From: Prionace glauca
Lineage: Eukaryota > Chordata > Chondrichthyes > Carcharhiniformes > Carcharhinidae
Direction: 5' to 3'
Assembly (NCBI GenBank): GCA_037974335.1
Contig: CM075760.1
Span: 64,442,360-64,506,359, forward strand
Length of the DNA: 64,000 bases
The notes under the pieces are model-generated. The model made no database searches. It was given only the letters and a program-made list of their open reading frames with translations, and was not told the origin of the DNA. Shown here piece by piece: positions 1 to 11,654 of this stretch (positions within the stretch are counted from its first letter, which is position 1; the number at the start of each line of letters is the position of its first letter). Position numbers and translations under genes: made by a program.

Positions 1-1265
1 TATTCAGTAACGATTTTAACAACATGCCAAGCTACTGTGAACGTTTACTTCAAAACACCCAATCAGAATGGAAAGGACAGTTTGGCTAAAAATGTTTTTG
101 ATTAATTTTCTATCAGTGCGTCACTGATGACCTTACATTACCGCTCTGCTTTTCTGACACCCCTACAAAAGGAAACATTTCGCTGTAAATTCGTTTTGGA
201 ATTCAATTCAATTACCTTAAAATCCTTTATCAGTCACTGTACCACCGTGTGTTTACTGGAGTAAGCAGTCATCGCTGATTCACCAAATGCTGATCCGTAT
301 TTTTCTTCTTAGTTCTGGTATCATCGTTAGGAATCACTTTCCACTTCTTCAGCCGCCTACCACAATACATTAGTTTATGTATGAAATCAATAGCAAGTAC
401 GTTTACAACATTCCAAGTGTTCTCTCACCAAACTTGATAGAAATGTAACACAATGAGTCAGTTCACGTACTTTTCTTTAAGAATGAAAATGATATTTTGC
501 TTCTGTTGTAATGGTCTTGTCAATCTGCGCATCGATTGTTAATTAACTGTTTTAATCTATCACTAAATGTGTTTTTTTTAATTGTATTACACACATCATT
601 TCACATCGGTATTTTGTCTATGGAAGTTAACCCCTCCTATTTATTCAGACTGAAACAAGAGCATAAAAGACCCAAACAGTATGGAATCATCTTTCCACAG
701 TCTTAAAGCTCTTGTAGTGTGGCGAAGATGATCCGGAAAGTAGAATTGCGTGAGTTGGTCTGACAACCAAACTCCTCTCCAGCAAATGCAAAGGATAGAA
801 ACTAGAATATGTTGACATCATGGTACAGTTACCCAACGATAGTGTTTGAATAATTATTTCCAATACTTGGGTCAACCTCGCATTGCAACAAGTGGGATTA
901 ATATTTTCCATTTGTGGCAAACAATTTAGATAAAGTGGAAAGAGTAGAGGCGGTGTATTTCCAGAAAGGATTTGGTATGTCTGCATAATCACGTGTCAGA
1001 ACTCATTCTGAATCTGTGACTTACATATTTGTTATGAGTGAAAAAAAAAGCAAACAGAAGACAAAAAAAACCTCTTATCAGGTTGGTGAGGTACAAGAAA
1101 TGGAGTGCCTCTGGCATCCCTGCCGGGACCTCAACTACGGGTGGAAATTGAGGGAGGTGGATATTCAGCAATATCTTCTTGTCCTCGTGCATTAGTCACT
1201 GAAATTAAGCACGCAGGTTCAAAGGTAGTAAAGTATGTTTAACTTCACAGCGAGAGGGTTTGCGC
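1..1265. other. no gene recognised
   Basis: AT-rich sequence with no ORF resembling a known protein, no tRNA-like B box and no repeat I recognise. The longest open frames (about 100 codons) lack any family signature. Confidence 0.6.
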
Positions 1266-1269
1266 ACAG

Positions 1270-1665
1270 GATTAGGGATTTTTTTTTCTGTTATTGTATC
1301 GGGCGTTGTTGAGGCCACACCTGGGGTATTGTGTGCAGCACTAATATCCATATCTGGGGACGGATATCCTCAAAATGGACTAAGTACAGCGAAGTTTTAT
1401 CAGAGTGATTCCCTGAATGACAGGTCTGTTATACGAGGACAGACTAATTGGGTTAGATTATTATCGAAGTTTTGAAGAGTGAGAGGGGATTTCAATCAAA
1501 TTTACACAATTCTAATAGGTTCACACAAGGTAGATTCAGAAAGAATATTCCCAATGGCGGGGGAGTCCAGAGTTAGAGGTCATTGATTAAAGATAATGAC
1601 TACGTCTTTTGGAAGTGTGGTGAGAAGAATTGCTTCCCCAGAGTGTGGTGACTGTATGTAATTCA
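1270..1665 (+). mobile_element. decayed CR1-like LINE, RT C-terminal part
   Basis: Weak matches to the end of CR1-type reverse transcriptase ORFs: a VEATPGVLC stretch corresponds to the VRPHLEYCVQ block of intact copies in this window, followed by an RSVIRGQTNW-like remnant of the MLPGMEG..YEERL region and the usual LINE tail wording. It is heavily mutated and truncated at both ends. Confidence 0.5.
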
Positions 1666-1686
1666 CTACCACACAACACTGATATT

Positions 1687-2015
1687 CATAGAAACCCGTC
1701 AGTGCAGAAAGACTCCATTCGGCCCATCGAGTCTGCACAGACCACAATCCCACCGAGGCCCTATCCCCATATATTGTCAACTAATCCCTTAAGCTACACA
1801 ACCCAGGACACTAAGGAGCAATTTAGCATGGCCCATTAACCTAACCCGCACATCATTGGACTGTGGGAGGAAACCAGAACACCCAGAGGAAGCGCACGCG
1901 CACACACAGGGAGAATGGGCAAACTCCACACAGACAGCGACCCAAGAAGGGAATCGAACCCAGATCCCTGGAGCTGTGAAGCAGCAGTGCTAATCACTGT
2001 GCTACCGTGCCACCC
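1687..2015 (-). mobile_element. tRNA-derived SINE (elasmobranch family)
   Basis: Read on the minus strand it begins with a tRNA-like head (GGTGGCACGGTAGCACAG, then a GGTTCGATTCC-like B box) and ends with the GATGGGCCGAATGG..CTGCACTG tail. The same family recurs at least eight times in the window in both orientations. Nearly full length. Confidence 0.8.
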
Positions 2016-2269
2016 AACTATTAATTGTGCATATTTCGCTATGTCTGCACAAAGGCAGGTAAGGTGTTCCACTGATTAAAAAAGTGAACCTATCTAGTAC
2101 GGCAGGAATAATTTGATTGCAGGTTATTCAAATTGTAAGAAATGTTATAGGTTACAGTATTTGGCAGCACAACCGGAAGCTGCCGTTCTGGACTACGAAC
2201 TAAGCTGGGCGGCACTTTGTGCTGTGAAGAGGATGCCAAGAGGATGCTCAGACTGTGACTTGGGCATGC

Positions 2270-2850
2270 TGACTGAGTAGGCAAAATATTTGCAAATGCA
2301 ATTTAACGCAGATAACTGTCAGGTTAAACACTTTGGTGGCAAAAGCAGGAAGGAAGGTTATAATACGAATAGTGGCAATTCAGAATTAAAAAAAAGAAGC
2401 GCAATGTGTCCGTGTTTTCATGAGGGCATAGTCGCTGAAGGTCGGCACGCAGGTACAGAAGACGGAGAGGAAAGGTTGTTGCATGCTGCCTTCATAGCAA
2501 TAGGATTTGAGTGTGTGAGTACGGATATCTTGCTGCAATTATACAGGGCCTGCGAGAACACATCTTGAGTGTTGTGTGCAGTTTTTGTCTCATTCTGAGG
2601 AAGGACATCCGTGCTATTCGAGGGAGTTCAGCAAAAGCTCACCAGGCTGAATCCTGGAATGACAGGTCAGGCATATGAAGAGAGATTGAATCGAGTGTGC
2701 TTGCACTCAGTGCAATGCATAAGGATTAGAGCGAATTTCATAGAAAGATATGCAATCCTGATGGGACTTGACAAGCACGGTGAAGAAAGAATGTTGTTGA
2801 TGCCGGGGAAGCTCAGAATTAGAGATCACAGACTAAGAATAAGGGGCCAG
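2270..2850 (+). mobile_element. decayed CR1-like LINE, RT/C-terminal part
   Basis: Fragments matching the CR1 RT tail in order: QMQFNADNCQVKHFGG (counterpart of the MEFNPDKCEVMHFGRNN block), LLQLYRAC, then KLTRLNPGMTGQAYEERLNRV. Frames are broken; it is an old, 5'-truncated copy. Confidence 0.65.
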
Positions 2851-4094
2851 CCTGATCCCACCCAGTCACCTGATTTTTCCTGTCTATCCAATCAATCAAG
2901 ACAAACTCTGAAAAAAGTCTCATGTGAAAGAGAGACCAAATTGCATTAATCTTGTTTTTTTTAATTTGCAGCACAGGTACATCTACAAATCCTCATGAGT
3001 CAAATTTGAAATGTTCCCTAAACTGTCTTTTTAAGAAAAGAATTTACATTGCATAATGCTCATCCATAGGATATGAGCAAATTCGATTCCCCCATTCAAT
3101 TCTATTCAACACAAGAGCACAGATGTATTACTTGGAAGCTCAGCTGCCTGCAGCCGGTAGGGGAGATGCAACAGACAAAATTATTTCCGTATGATTTGTA
3201 TGTTTTTGACTTTGAATATATATAATGGGCAGGTGTATACCACAATTAAAAGGGTAAAATCAAAGTATTTGCCAATTGTTTTAAACCTCATGCACAACAC
3301 AGGGACCAGGGTCACTTCATCCCCTTTTGGATCTCACGAGAATGGAGGAACAACAGAATAACCAATTGTCAAAGGTCAGGCCAGTAAATAAGCTTTCCTT
3401 CACGTGACTAAGTCTGAGGATCTTCCTGTGAAATGTACGAACGATTCGTTCCATTCATCAGAAGCAGGTGGAGGATAGCCCACTGGTGATGGTGGGTCAG
3501 GATATGGAAAGAGTAAAGAATTCCTAGCCGAACAGAGGGACAGAACAGCCGCCGGGGATGTACAGATAAGTAAAGATCTGAATGTCTTTTAACAAGGCCC
3601 TTCCTGATGGAGGAAACAGACTTTTAACATTCAGTGGCGGGTGTTGCAATGGATGAACGCTAAAAGAACAATCTATTATCCTCCAGTGACAAGGGCAAAT
3701 GCAGTTGTACTTACATTCAAACAGCATCTGACATTAGTTACTGCATGGTATTGCAACCTGGCAGGATGTCAGGGAAACACTAAACCTTGTCTCAGCAATG
3801 CCTTTTCGATGTGCCTCTTGAGTCTGAGAAAGTCTTCCTGAGATGAGTACGAGTTCAGGAGTCGAGAACGGGAGAGGGCAGCAGAGCAGCTGAGAACATG
3901 TTTACTGGTTAAAATTAACAGTCTGGCTACTATACTAAACGAGACGAATTTTATGATTCTACTGAAAAAAATACATATGTCTTAACTGCAGTAATGTTTA
4001 GCTGGCATCCTTGAGTAAGATTAATTATGGAGCGAGCACCCATCTTGGAGATGCCCATGAGCCAGAAGTGGATTACAGAACCATGCTGTCTTCT
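2851..4094. other. no gene recognised
   Basis: Unique-looking AT-rich sequence. No coding signature, tRNA or known repeat could be supported; some short polypurine runs only. Confidence 0.5.
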
Positions 4095-4556
4095 TTCAGA
4101 AGGCGATTGCTAGAAACGATTGGAGACTCGGTGTCTGTACTCATTGGAGTTTAAAAGGATGAGGGGGATCTTATTGAAATTTACTGAATACCACTAGGCC
4201 TGGACAGAGAGGACATGGAGAGAATGTTTTCCTTAGTAAGAAAAACTAGAACTGGGGGCACAACCTCAGGCTAAAGGGACGATCCTTTGAAACAAAGTTG
4301 AGGAAGAATTTATTTTAATTTATTTTACCAGATTGTGGTGAATCTGTGGAACTCTTTGCAGTGGAGGCCAGGTCATTGAGAGTTTTTGAGACAGAGATAG
4401 CTATTTTCTTGTTGAATAAGGAGACCAGGGATTATGGGAAAATAAAAATAAACAGGAGAATGGGGATGAGAAAAATGTCAGTCTTGATTGAATGACGGAG
4501 GTGACGGGATGGACAGAGTGGCCTAATTCTGCCCTTATGTATTATGGTCTTGTGGT
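4095..4556 (+). mobile_element. old CR1-like LINE 3' end
   Basis: The text follows the C-terminal plus 3'-UTR pattern of CR1 tails: a GGATGAGGGGGATCTTATTG block (RGDLIE), AGAGAGGACATGGAGAG (DREDMER), a block for FRTKLRKNF, and the terminal GAGTGGCCTAATTCTGC. Frames are not open. 5'-truncated. Confidence 0.6.
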
Positions 4557-5722
4557 GTTAAACTGCTGACATCATTGTGTCAGCAAGGTGGCCTGCAGGA
4601 CACATGGCTACGGAATCACAAGGGATAACTAGGCTGCCACTACTTTACACGTTTCTGTTTCTTTGTTGTCGTAAAATCGTGAAATTTTATGTGTTCGCCA
4701 TTCAGTGAGCTATAAAAATTGGCAGGTTAAGAACTGGAGGAGACGTGTGGTGCATGCACATTATTAATAATGTTAGTTAAAAAGACACTGGGCTTGGGGG
4801 CATGGATAATTGGCATGCACATCCTAAAATTTGACTATTACGAAACGATTTGCTGATTTTAGTGAAATGAGACATTTTGTGTAGCGCAAGTGTTGATGTT
4901 AGTGGGTGCACAAACGGAAAGTTCGTTCTGGAAATGATGAGGAATCAAATGTTAATGTTATTTTGATCACTGTTCTCTCTCTTGCATGCCTAAAAACAGG
5001 AACAGTCAGATTGATTGCACATTGTATTTACAATCTGTACGTAGAAATAGATTCCCAATGATACACAATATTTAACTTAAACTATTTCCTCAAGCAGCGC
5101 AGGTAGGTCGTAGCATTGGAGTAGTAACAACGTCAATGTTAAGAGGGACTGCACAAAAGGAAATGAATAAGAAACAGGGACAATGACTTGCATCGATTTA
5201 GATGTATTAACTGTAGTTGAAGATGCTTGTCTCCAGCTTGATGAAATGACTCAGGAGTCAAGGGCAAGGCTGCAGTTACAGATGCTGAAGTGTGGAAATC
5301 TGGAACAGCTTCATGGGGAATGATACTGGAACCGATCCCTGCCACGTTTTTAACCAGAATTCGCCTTGAGACTGGTATTATGGATTGACCAACAGAAATT
5401 CAATTGTCACCAAAGCTCACATCCAATGAAGATGATGTTAATAATAACTATAACGTGAGTATTGATAAGTCTACCTGCCTGACTCACCACATGCTGATTG
5501 CAACTTTGTATTAGACTCTAATGCCTTAATGGTTGTTGGCAGCAAAACGTAACATCAGTAGAGAAAGAGAGAGAAAAAAAACGACAATAGATTGAACGAC
5601 TAAATCATGTGACAATCCAGTTTTCCTCATTCATTCGCACATTGGATAGTGATTTAATATTGCGAGTGCACGTTGAAAACAATCTAGAGAATGACATGGA
5701 CAATATAGGGGCAAGCTACAAT
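4557..5722. other. no gene recognised
   Basis: Intergenic sequence downstream of the minus-strand receptor gene. No ORF over 70 codons with family resemblance. It may hold the 3' UTR and polyadenylation signal of that gene, but none was assigned. Confidence 0.5.
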
Positions 5723-6666
5723 CTACAACTTGCTAAATGCTGCAATGCCCCATTTATAAAATTGAAATAGCTTAACAAAGAGGCAGAGAGGATATTTCAC
5801 CCCATTCTTTAATTCAGTTCTGATTTTGCTCTGGGTACCGGCATAAATAAATGGATTAACGCAGGAGCTCAGTAACTGAAGCATGTATCCGCTTTGCTGG
5901 AGAATAAACGTGGAATTACCGAAATCAGAGCCTGAGAAATAAGTAACTCTGGCAATTCGAACATAGAGAATGTTTACAAAAAATAACAAATATGAAAGTA
6001 TGAAACTCCCTGAGATGGCGAAGAGAAAAACAATGGACTTTCTCCGCTTCTCCATCTCTGGGTCACTCTGATTCTGTCCGTTGTTCTGTATCCGGAGTCT
6101 CCTGCGGGCTCTATTCGCTGCCAGAATGTGTCTAACGGTTAGAGCGTTGAGCATTAAAATCAGAATGAATGGGAGAATAGGGGTTAAAATTAAACGAATC
6201 CAGTCGTATGCGGCCCATGCAGGTGAGGTATAAATGACCCCTTTTATACTGCAGAACCAAGGTGTATTGTTAAGTATGTAAATGGGCTCAAACTGTAAAT
6301 ATATGAAGACGTTCTTTATGCAGGACAATGTACACACGATTCCTATGACCCATGCTGCCATTTTCGTCGTGCAATATTTTACTTTGAGTTCTTGGCAAGA
6401 AATGGCAACGAATCGATCAAAGGTGAACGTGACAGTTAACCAGGCAGAACTATCGATGCTTGCAATGTTTAATGCAGCACGGAAACTACAAACTGGTGTG
6501 ATGGACAGGAAACTGGATGGAAAGTAAATCATAGCAATCCGGTTTAATACTACAGCTGTGATCATGACCAGGAGATCCGTCCACGCCATGGATAACAAGT
6601 AAGAAGTGATACACCCAGAGAGACCGCATCTTCTTCGAGACAGGATCACAATGACCGCCAGGTTCG
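5723..6666 (-). CDS. GPR139-like class A GPCR, exon 2
   Basis: Large terminal exon encoding most of a rhodopsin-type seven-transmembrane receptor of the GPR139/GPR142-like group, expected at the plasma membrane. The minus-strand acceptor TTTATTGCAG precedes CG-AACCTGGCG, so the first codon (Ala) is shared with exon 1 (phase 1). Visible hallmarks: TM1 NLAVIVILSRRR, TM2 SMAWTDLLV, the Cys pair in TPVC (TM3) and PWFCSIK (ECL2), TFDRF in place of DRY, a basic third loop ending EKRRKS, and SCVNPFIYAG for NPxxY. The frame is uninterrupted to the stop. With exon 1 the protein is about 337 residues, close to the ~350 usual for GPR139. Ligand unknown; GPR139 itself responds to aromatic amino acids, which cannot be assumed here. 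Annotation as GPR139-like is by recall of the family, not by alignment. Confidence 0.88.
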
Positions 6667-8648
6667 CTGCAATAAAGAGAGAAAGAGACTGGATAGAAAC
6701 TAGGGCTGTTCAACAGCTGATAAAATAATCAGCGTGCAGGGTTTTGTGTGGAATTTAACACCTTGAGATGTGATCCTAAATTTGTCAATGTTCTTTGCAC
6801 CATTGAGAATTATTCTATAAGTCTCAGCAGTAATTCAGATTCATAAAACAACTGAGGGAGGTTAATGACACAGAGTGACAGATTATTCAGAATATAACGT
6901 GAGCAAATTTCACAGTTCATTCATTACAATGTTAATGTAAGCCTTACTTGTGACTAATAAATGGACTTTATATTCTAATTAAACCTCATTGAACTCAAGG
7001 ATAAATCAAACGTATTTTTCATTTTTTTTAATATTCGAAAAATCGAATATAAGCCAAAATATCAACAACGAAATACAGGAATTATCAATACTGGTGAATA
7101 GTAAAACAGCCAAATATGCGCTAGGAAAATAACAACAACATGGATTATAATTCATTTAGAATGCACGGTGGCTCTCTTTAATGCAATGTTCTCAATTATT
7201 TCGCTGTTGGAAAATTCTGCAGAGAACTTGTTCCAAAATACCTTCATACTGAATAAACTCAATGCACAATGAGCCTTTCTTCAAGTTTGTAAAGCGGTTT
7301 TGGATGAAATGTAATGGTCAATCACCGGATAATCAACTGCAATAATCAAATGTAGAAATCGTCCAGCTCTTTAGTGCTCCTCTGAATAAATTGAATGCGG
7401 TGTGAACACTTGAAGTTCTAACTTTGTACATTCAATGCTCGAGCTGTCAACAGTTCTGGAACTTCACTCAATGCAAATAACTATGGTAGGAACAATTGCA
7501 CATATATTCGTAGTGGAAGAAATCAAAACAGAGTGGTGCACTTTAGAACCATCTACAGCAGCGATTATGAATGAAGAGAAGAGGCTGAAACAGTATGTGC
7601 TCGAGACTGAGAAGACAAACACTGATGTTTGAATTATGCTAAATGTAATTTATGCATTAAGTGAAAGCCACAAAATTGTATATCCATTTGATATTTTTTC
7701 TGTGCTAAAAATCTTCCTTGACTACATTAATTCGTTACCTTCAGTCTGGGTCATTCACTTCTCCACTTGTTTCAAACTGTGATTCATTTATTAGAATTAC
7801 TAAGCCTCGGTTAAAGACAATAGCACAAAACTATTTTGTGGGAGGGAAGTAGGGTCACTGAAATTGAAAATTATTCAATGACATACGACAGCAAATGATT
7901 CACGAAGGCAGGTGGGAAGAACTTGGATGCTTGTGCTCTCTCTCTGTCTATCTCTGTCTCTATAGATAGATAGATGTAAACTTAAGATCTGTTACTTTAG
8001 ATCCATCTAAAGTCTCACAGATAGTGAAAAAATTCTGTCAACACATAAACACCAGCTGAACAGCTGTTGTCCATGCGGATGGCATGTACAGCCTGACAGT
8101 GAGTGTAAGATTTAACTGGAGGTAACAACACGAATAACGCAATGAAATTTCAATGACTTTCAAGCAATCGTTGGATTTCACAATCAGGAAGGTTCTCAAA
8201 CTCAAGATAGAACCTGTCTGACACTGCAATAACTTTGCCAGAATTCAGCCACATAAATTTGAGAGCAGCACAATTAAATTGTATTTGCATCCAGAAAACT
8301 CTGTGCTAATTCATTCTGAATAGCACTGATACAACATAAAGTGTTTGTATCATGAGAGGTTATTTGCAAATGAAAAAAATCAGACCGTTAAAGGCAACAA
8401 ATCATGTAGGCGAATCGGGAAACAATGCTCGTTAATGGGTGAAATAACAACATTAATGTGATGAAATAATAATATCAATGCTGTGCTATTATATGGGTAA
8501 AATGAATAAATCTGTTGAATGGATTATAGTGGCTGAGGAGAGTAGCATACCTGACAGTGGATGTGGCTAATCTCTAAAGTAAGTCAGCCGTATTAGACGA
8601 ACCAGACAATTGACTTAGCAAAGCAATGACTCACACAAAACACTTTAC
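6667..8648 (-). other. intron of the GPR139-like gene
   Basis: About 1.98 kb between the exon 1 donor (GTAAAG) and the exon 2 acceptor (TTGCAG). AT-rich, with a (TCTA)n-type microsatellite inside the left arm of an inverted repeat. No other exon is apparent. Confidence 0.75.
7843..8066. repeat. left arm of a ~225-bp inverted repeat
   Basis: Reverse complement of 8839-9073 with small indels. Shared blocks include AATTGAAAATTATTCAATGA, GGCAGGTGGGAAGAAC, the TCTA/TAGA microsatellite and CCAGCTGAACAGCTG. The arms enclose about 770 bp that contain exon 1 of the receptor gene. Confidence 0.85.
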
Positions 8649-8718
8649 CTGGAACGCCGATAGCTGCAAGGACAGGATAGTAAATTGCAAACACCAGTCC
8701 TTTTGGTATTGCGTGCAT
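8649..8718 (-). CDS. GPR139-like class A GPCR, exon 1
   Basis: Minus-strand ATG followed by 22 further codons (MHAIPKGLVF, then AIYYPVLAAIGVP) and one extra G before the donor GTAAAG. This is the extracellular N-terminus plus the start of TM1. The length, the phase-1 ending and the xxYPVLAxIGVP pattern match both the orphan exon at 38243-38309 and the CG-AAC start of exon 2 at 6666. The short ORF is invisible to length-filtered gene finding. No TATA box was assigned. Confidence 0.85.
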
Positions 8719-8838
8719 TTCTACCAAAAAAATTGAGTGCGTTCTGAAAATCACTGAAATTAATTAGGTTTATACCCGAAGTCGGGCCCTCGAGAGATAA
8801 TTAGATTGTTCGTTTCTTAAAAAAACAAATTAGTGCAG

Positions 8839-9073
8839 CAGCTGTTCAGCTGGTGTTTAGGTGTTGACAGATTTTTTTCACCACCTGTGAGACTTTAGAT
8901 GGTTCTAAATGACAGATCTTAAGATTACATCTATCTATTTATCTATCTATCTATATATCTATAGAGACAAAGAGAGAACACAAGCGTCCAGGTTCTTCCC
9001 ACCTGCATTCGTGATTAATTTGCTGTCTTACGTCATTGAATAATTTTCAATTTCAGTGACCCGATTTCCCTCC
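8839..9073. repeat. right arm of the inverted repeat
   Basis: Partner of 7843-8066: CAGCTGTTCAGCTGG, the ATCTATCT microsatellite, GTTCTTCCCACCTGC and GAATAATTTTCAATTTCAGTG occur in mirrored order. The arms have diverged at scattered sites, so the event is not very recent. Confidence 0.85.
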
Positions 9074-9444
9074 TCTTCACAATGGGTGCCAAATCCCCCT
9101 GCACCATCATCTTCCACCGAGACAGGCTGAAAATCTGACCCTTTGCTTTTTTTCCTGCGATCAGAGTTTTGGAAAATTCCTGTCTCAGACTACTCTCCTC
9201 CGCCTATCTGAATTTACTCAAAAAAATCCCTTTAACTTTTCTTACATCTTGAAAATTAAAGTTGATGCCTTGGGTACACACATGGGCCACATGAATGTTT
9301 GTTTGTTTTTAATAGGATGTGTGACACATCTTAGTTCTAGTCTTGTTTAGGTGCACTCCAAAAAAAATCCATTGAAAGATGTTTGGTGTCACTCAAAATC
9401 TATTGTGGACCTGGGAACTTGTGTCTCTTCTACGCCCATTTTCC
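9074..9444. other. no gene recognised
   Basis: Intergenic; contains diffuse C/T-rich text (TTTTCCTGCGATCAGAG and similar) that may be repeat-derived, but no family was assigned. Confidence 0.4.
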
Positions 9445-9583
9445 ATCCATCTGTCAGTCCATTCTGCACTCTCTCCTTTCCTTCTCTAAGTACAATATGA
9501 TTTGTCTGTCCAGCGTGCAAGAAACAGTACTTTTTACTGTATACTAAAACATGTGACAATAATAAACCAAACCAAATCAAATC
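9445..9583 (+). mobile_element. L2-clade LINE 3' end
   Basis: Carries the terminal block seen at the ends of the L2 copies at 17182 and 51170: TTTGTCTGTCCAGCGTGCAAG, AAACAGTACTTTTTACTGTA, then a CAAACCAAATCAAATC tail. Only about 140 bp remain. Confidence 0.75.
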
Positions 9584-9772
9584 TTCACATGGTCCATCTA
9601 CAGGACGATCACTTACTGCCGAGGTTCTTATCTCCCTCTGCATTCCAGAGAATAGAAGGACCATCCATATTCATCATATGTCCACTGATTCCCACACATG
9701 CGCCATCCAAAGCTCGTCTCATCCCAATTTCTGAATGGACTTCATCTCATCTTTTGTCCAATTCTGTCACAT

Positions 9773-10095
9773 TGTATGACACGGTGGAATGGTTAGTACT
9801 GCTGCCTCAAAGAGCCAAGGACCCAGTTGCACTTCTGGACTCGGGTGACTGTCGGTGTGGAGTTTGTATATTCTCCCTATGTCTGCATGGGTTTCCTCCG
9901 AGTGTACTGCTTTGCTCCCACAGTCCAAAGGTGTGCGGGCTAGGTAAATTGACCATGATAAATTGCACCTTAGTGTTAGAGGATTAGGACTGCAAATATT
10001 TGGTGTTCCTGGAGTAGGGACTGGGTGGCAATGATGTCAGTGCAGGCTCTATGGGACAAGCGACCTCCTTCTGCATTGTAGATTCTATGATCTTC
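9773..10095 (+). mobile_element. tRNA-derived SINE
   Basis: Plus-strand copy of the common SINE: head GACACGGTGGAATGGTTAG, internal TGGGTTTCCTCCGAGTG and CACAGTCCAAAGGTGTGCGG, and a CTTCTGCATTGTAGATTC end. Somewhat diverged but nearly full length. Confidence 0.8.
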
Positions 10096-10314
10096 TGATT
10101 ATTTCATTGATACCACCTTTGAAAACAGAGCTTGTTTTTTTTTTCCTCATACTGAGCCTTCCCGCGCCATTCCTCCATGCATGCCCCCCACTGTGGTTGA
10201 AAAGGATTGAAAGCATGTTCGACTCACACCACGTCCCCTCCTTCCTAGAGACAGAATCTCATTTGCCCTCACTTTCCACTTACCAAGCCACACATTCAAA
10301 GTATCATGAAATCA

Positions 10315-11110
10315 AAGCAAATTATCGTGGATGCTGGAATCTGAAATCTAAAGAGAAAATTCTGGAAAATCTCAGCAGTTGCAGTAGCATCTGTCCGTTG
10401 AAGTGGTAGAGGCTGCCTCGCTAAATATATTTAAGACACGGGTAGATAGGTTTTTGGTAGGCAAGGGAATTAAGGGTTATGGGGAGAAAGCGGGAAAGTG
10501 GAACTGAGCCATGACAGATCAGCCATGATCTTATTGAATGGCGGGGCAGGCTCGAGTGGCTAGATGGCCTACTCCTGCTCCTATTTCTTATGTTCTTATT
10601 TTCTGTGAGGAGAGAAAAGTGCTGAGGATTTGAGTCGAGATGACGACTTGTCAAAGCTAAAATGCATAAAAAGTGTGATATATTTATACTGCTGAATGAG
10701 GAATGAAAGATGAGTCACAGCTACAAAACAAGGGGAAAGGCTGCTCATGGCAGCCCATGGAGAGAATAAAAGCTGTGAATGGCCTAACAGCAGAAAAATT
10801 AATATCAGAAAATAATCTGTAACAGATGAGGATGTGTTGGGAGGGGGAAAGAAAGCTGCAAATTGCCTAGCCTGAAAATGAGATGCTGTTCTTCCAGGTT
10901 GAGCTGATTTTCACTGGAATATTGTAGCAATACAACGACAGACATGTGGGCAAGCGATCAGAATTGCGATTAGAAATGGCAAGCAACCGGAAGGTCAGAG
11001 TCTTGATTGCACAGAGGCCAGTCTCAACATCGAATTCAACAACTTCAGATGCTTTGTTCTCCCCCACCTCGACCACTTTGGTTTCACTTTTTTGCTGCCC
11101 TCTGCCATTT
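10315..11110. repeat. dispersed elasmobranch repeat, split by a CR1 end
   Basis: Starts with GGATGCTGGAATCTGAAAT and GGAAAATCTCAGCAG, wording repeated at 23331, 47505 and 61080 and in reverse at 20220 and 42660. Resumes after 10605 with GAGTCGAGATGACGACTTG and later GAGATGCTGTTCTTCCAG. A CR1 3' end (10397-10603) sits inside it. Non-coding. Confidence 0.65.
10397..10603 (+). mobile_element. CR1 LINE 3' end (nested)
   Basis: Begins at GTTGAAGTGGTAGAGGC (VEVVEAASLNIFK region) and ends with the typical TGGCCTACTCCTGCTCC and CTTATGTTCTTA tail. It interrupts the surrounding dispersed repeat, so it inserted later. 5'-truncated to ~200 bp. Confidence 0.75.
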
Positions 11111-11321
11111 ATTTCTTTATTGTTTTTATTCACTTTTGTCCCGCCCCGCACCCCCCCCCCCCCCCGCCGCCAACTCTTTCATCCTGCTTTATACACCTTT
11201 CCTTACCGTTACACCCTTCCCCTCTTTTTAAGGTTTACCTCTTTTCCTCCCATTTCACTCGTCCCCCACATCTCCATCAGTCAGAGCTTACCCTCTCATT
11301 TCAGCTTCTCTGCCATGAATG
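11111..11321. other. pyrimidine-rich stretch with a C15 run
   Basis: A (C)15 homopolymer at 11151-11165 within a C/T-dominated stretch. The open frames here are low-complexity Pro/Ser/Phe strings and are unlikely to be real. Probably part of the flanking repeat. Confidence 0.5.
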
Positions 11322-11654
11322 AGATGGTGAATCTGGTGCGGCAGCAATGATCTCTCCTTCAATGTGAACAAAAAGGAGATTGTCGTCAACTTTAGGAAGC
11401 GTAAGGGAGAATAGCCCCTTGAGAATATCCATCAATGGGGACAAAGTAGAAAGGGTCCAGAGCTTCAAGGTTTTAGGTGTCCAGATGAACAACAACCTGT
11501 CCTGTGCCCTATGCCGGTATTATAGTCAAGGAAGCCCAGAAACATTTCTATGTATTGAGAAGACTAAGGAAATTTGCCATGTCAGCTACAACTGCCACTA
11601 CTTTTAATGGATGCACCACAGAAAACAATCTTTCCGGTTTCATCAAAGCTTGGA
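11322..11654 (+). mobile_element. L2-clade LINE, upstream piece
   Basis: Reads as the RT C-terminal region of an L2-type element: LSFNVNKKEIVVNFRKR, FKVLGVQMNNNLS and LRRLRKFAMSAT, paralleling 50400-50700. It stops abruptly at CATCAAAGCTTGG, where a minus-strand CR1 begins. The rest of the same element resumes at 16733. Confidence 0.8.

Noticed and set aside
1999-2010. CACTGTG heptamers considered as J or D recombination signals
   Set aside because: They lie in the SINE head (CACTGTGCTACCG) with no nonamer at 12 or 23 bp.
9502-9987. 161-codon open frame
   Set aside because: It runs through an L2 end and a SINE; not a gene.
10946-11350. 134-codon open frame with a proline run
   Set aside because: It spans a C15 homopolymer and a dispersed repeat; no conserved domain.
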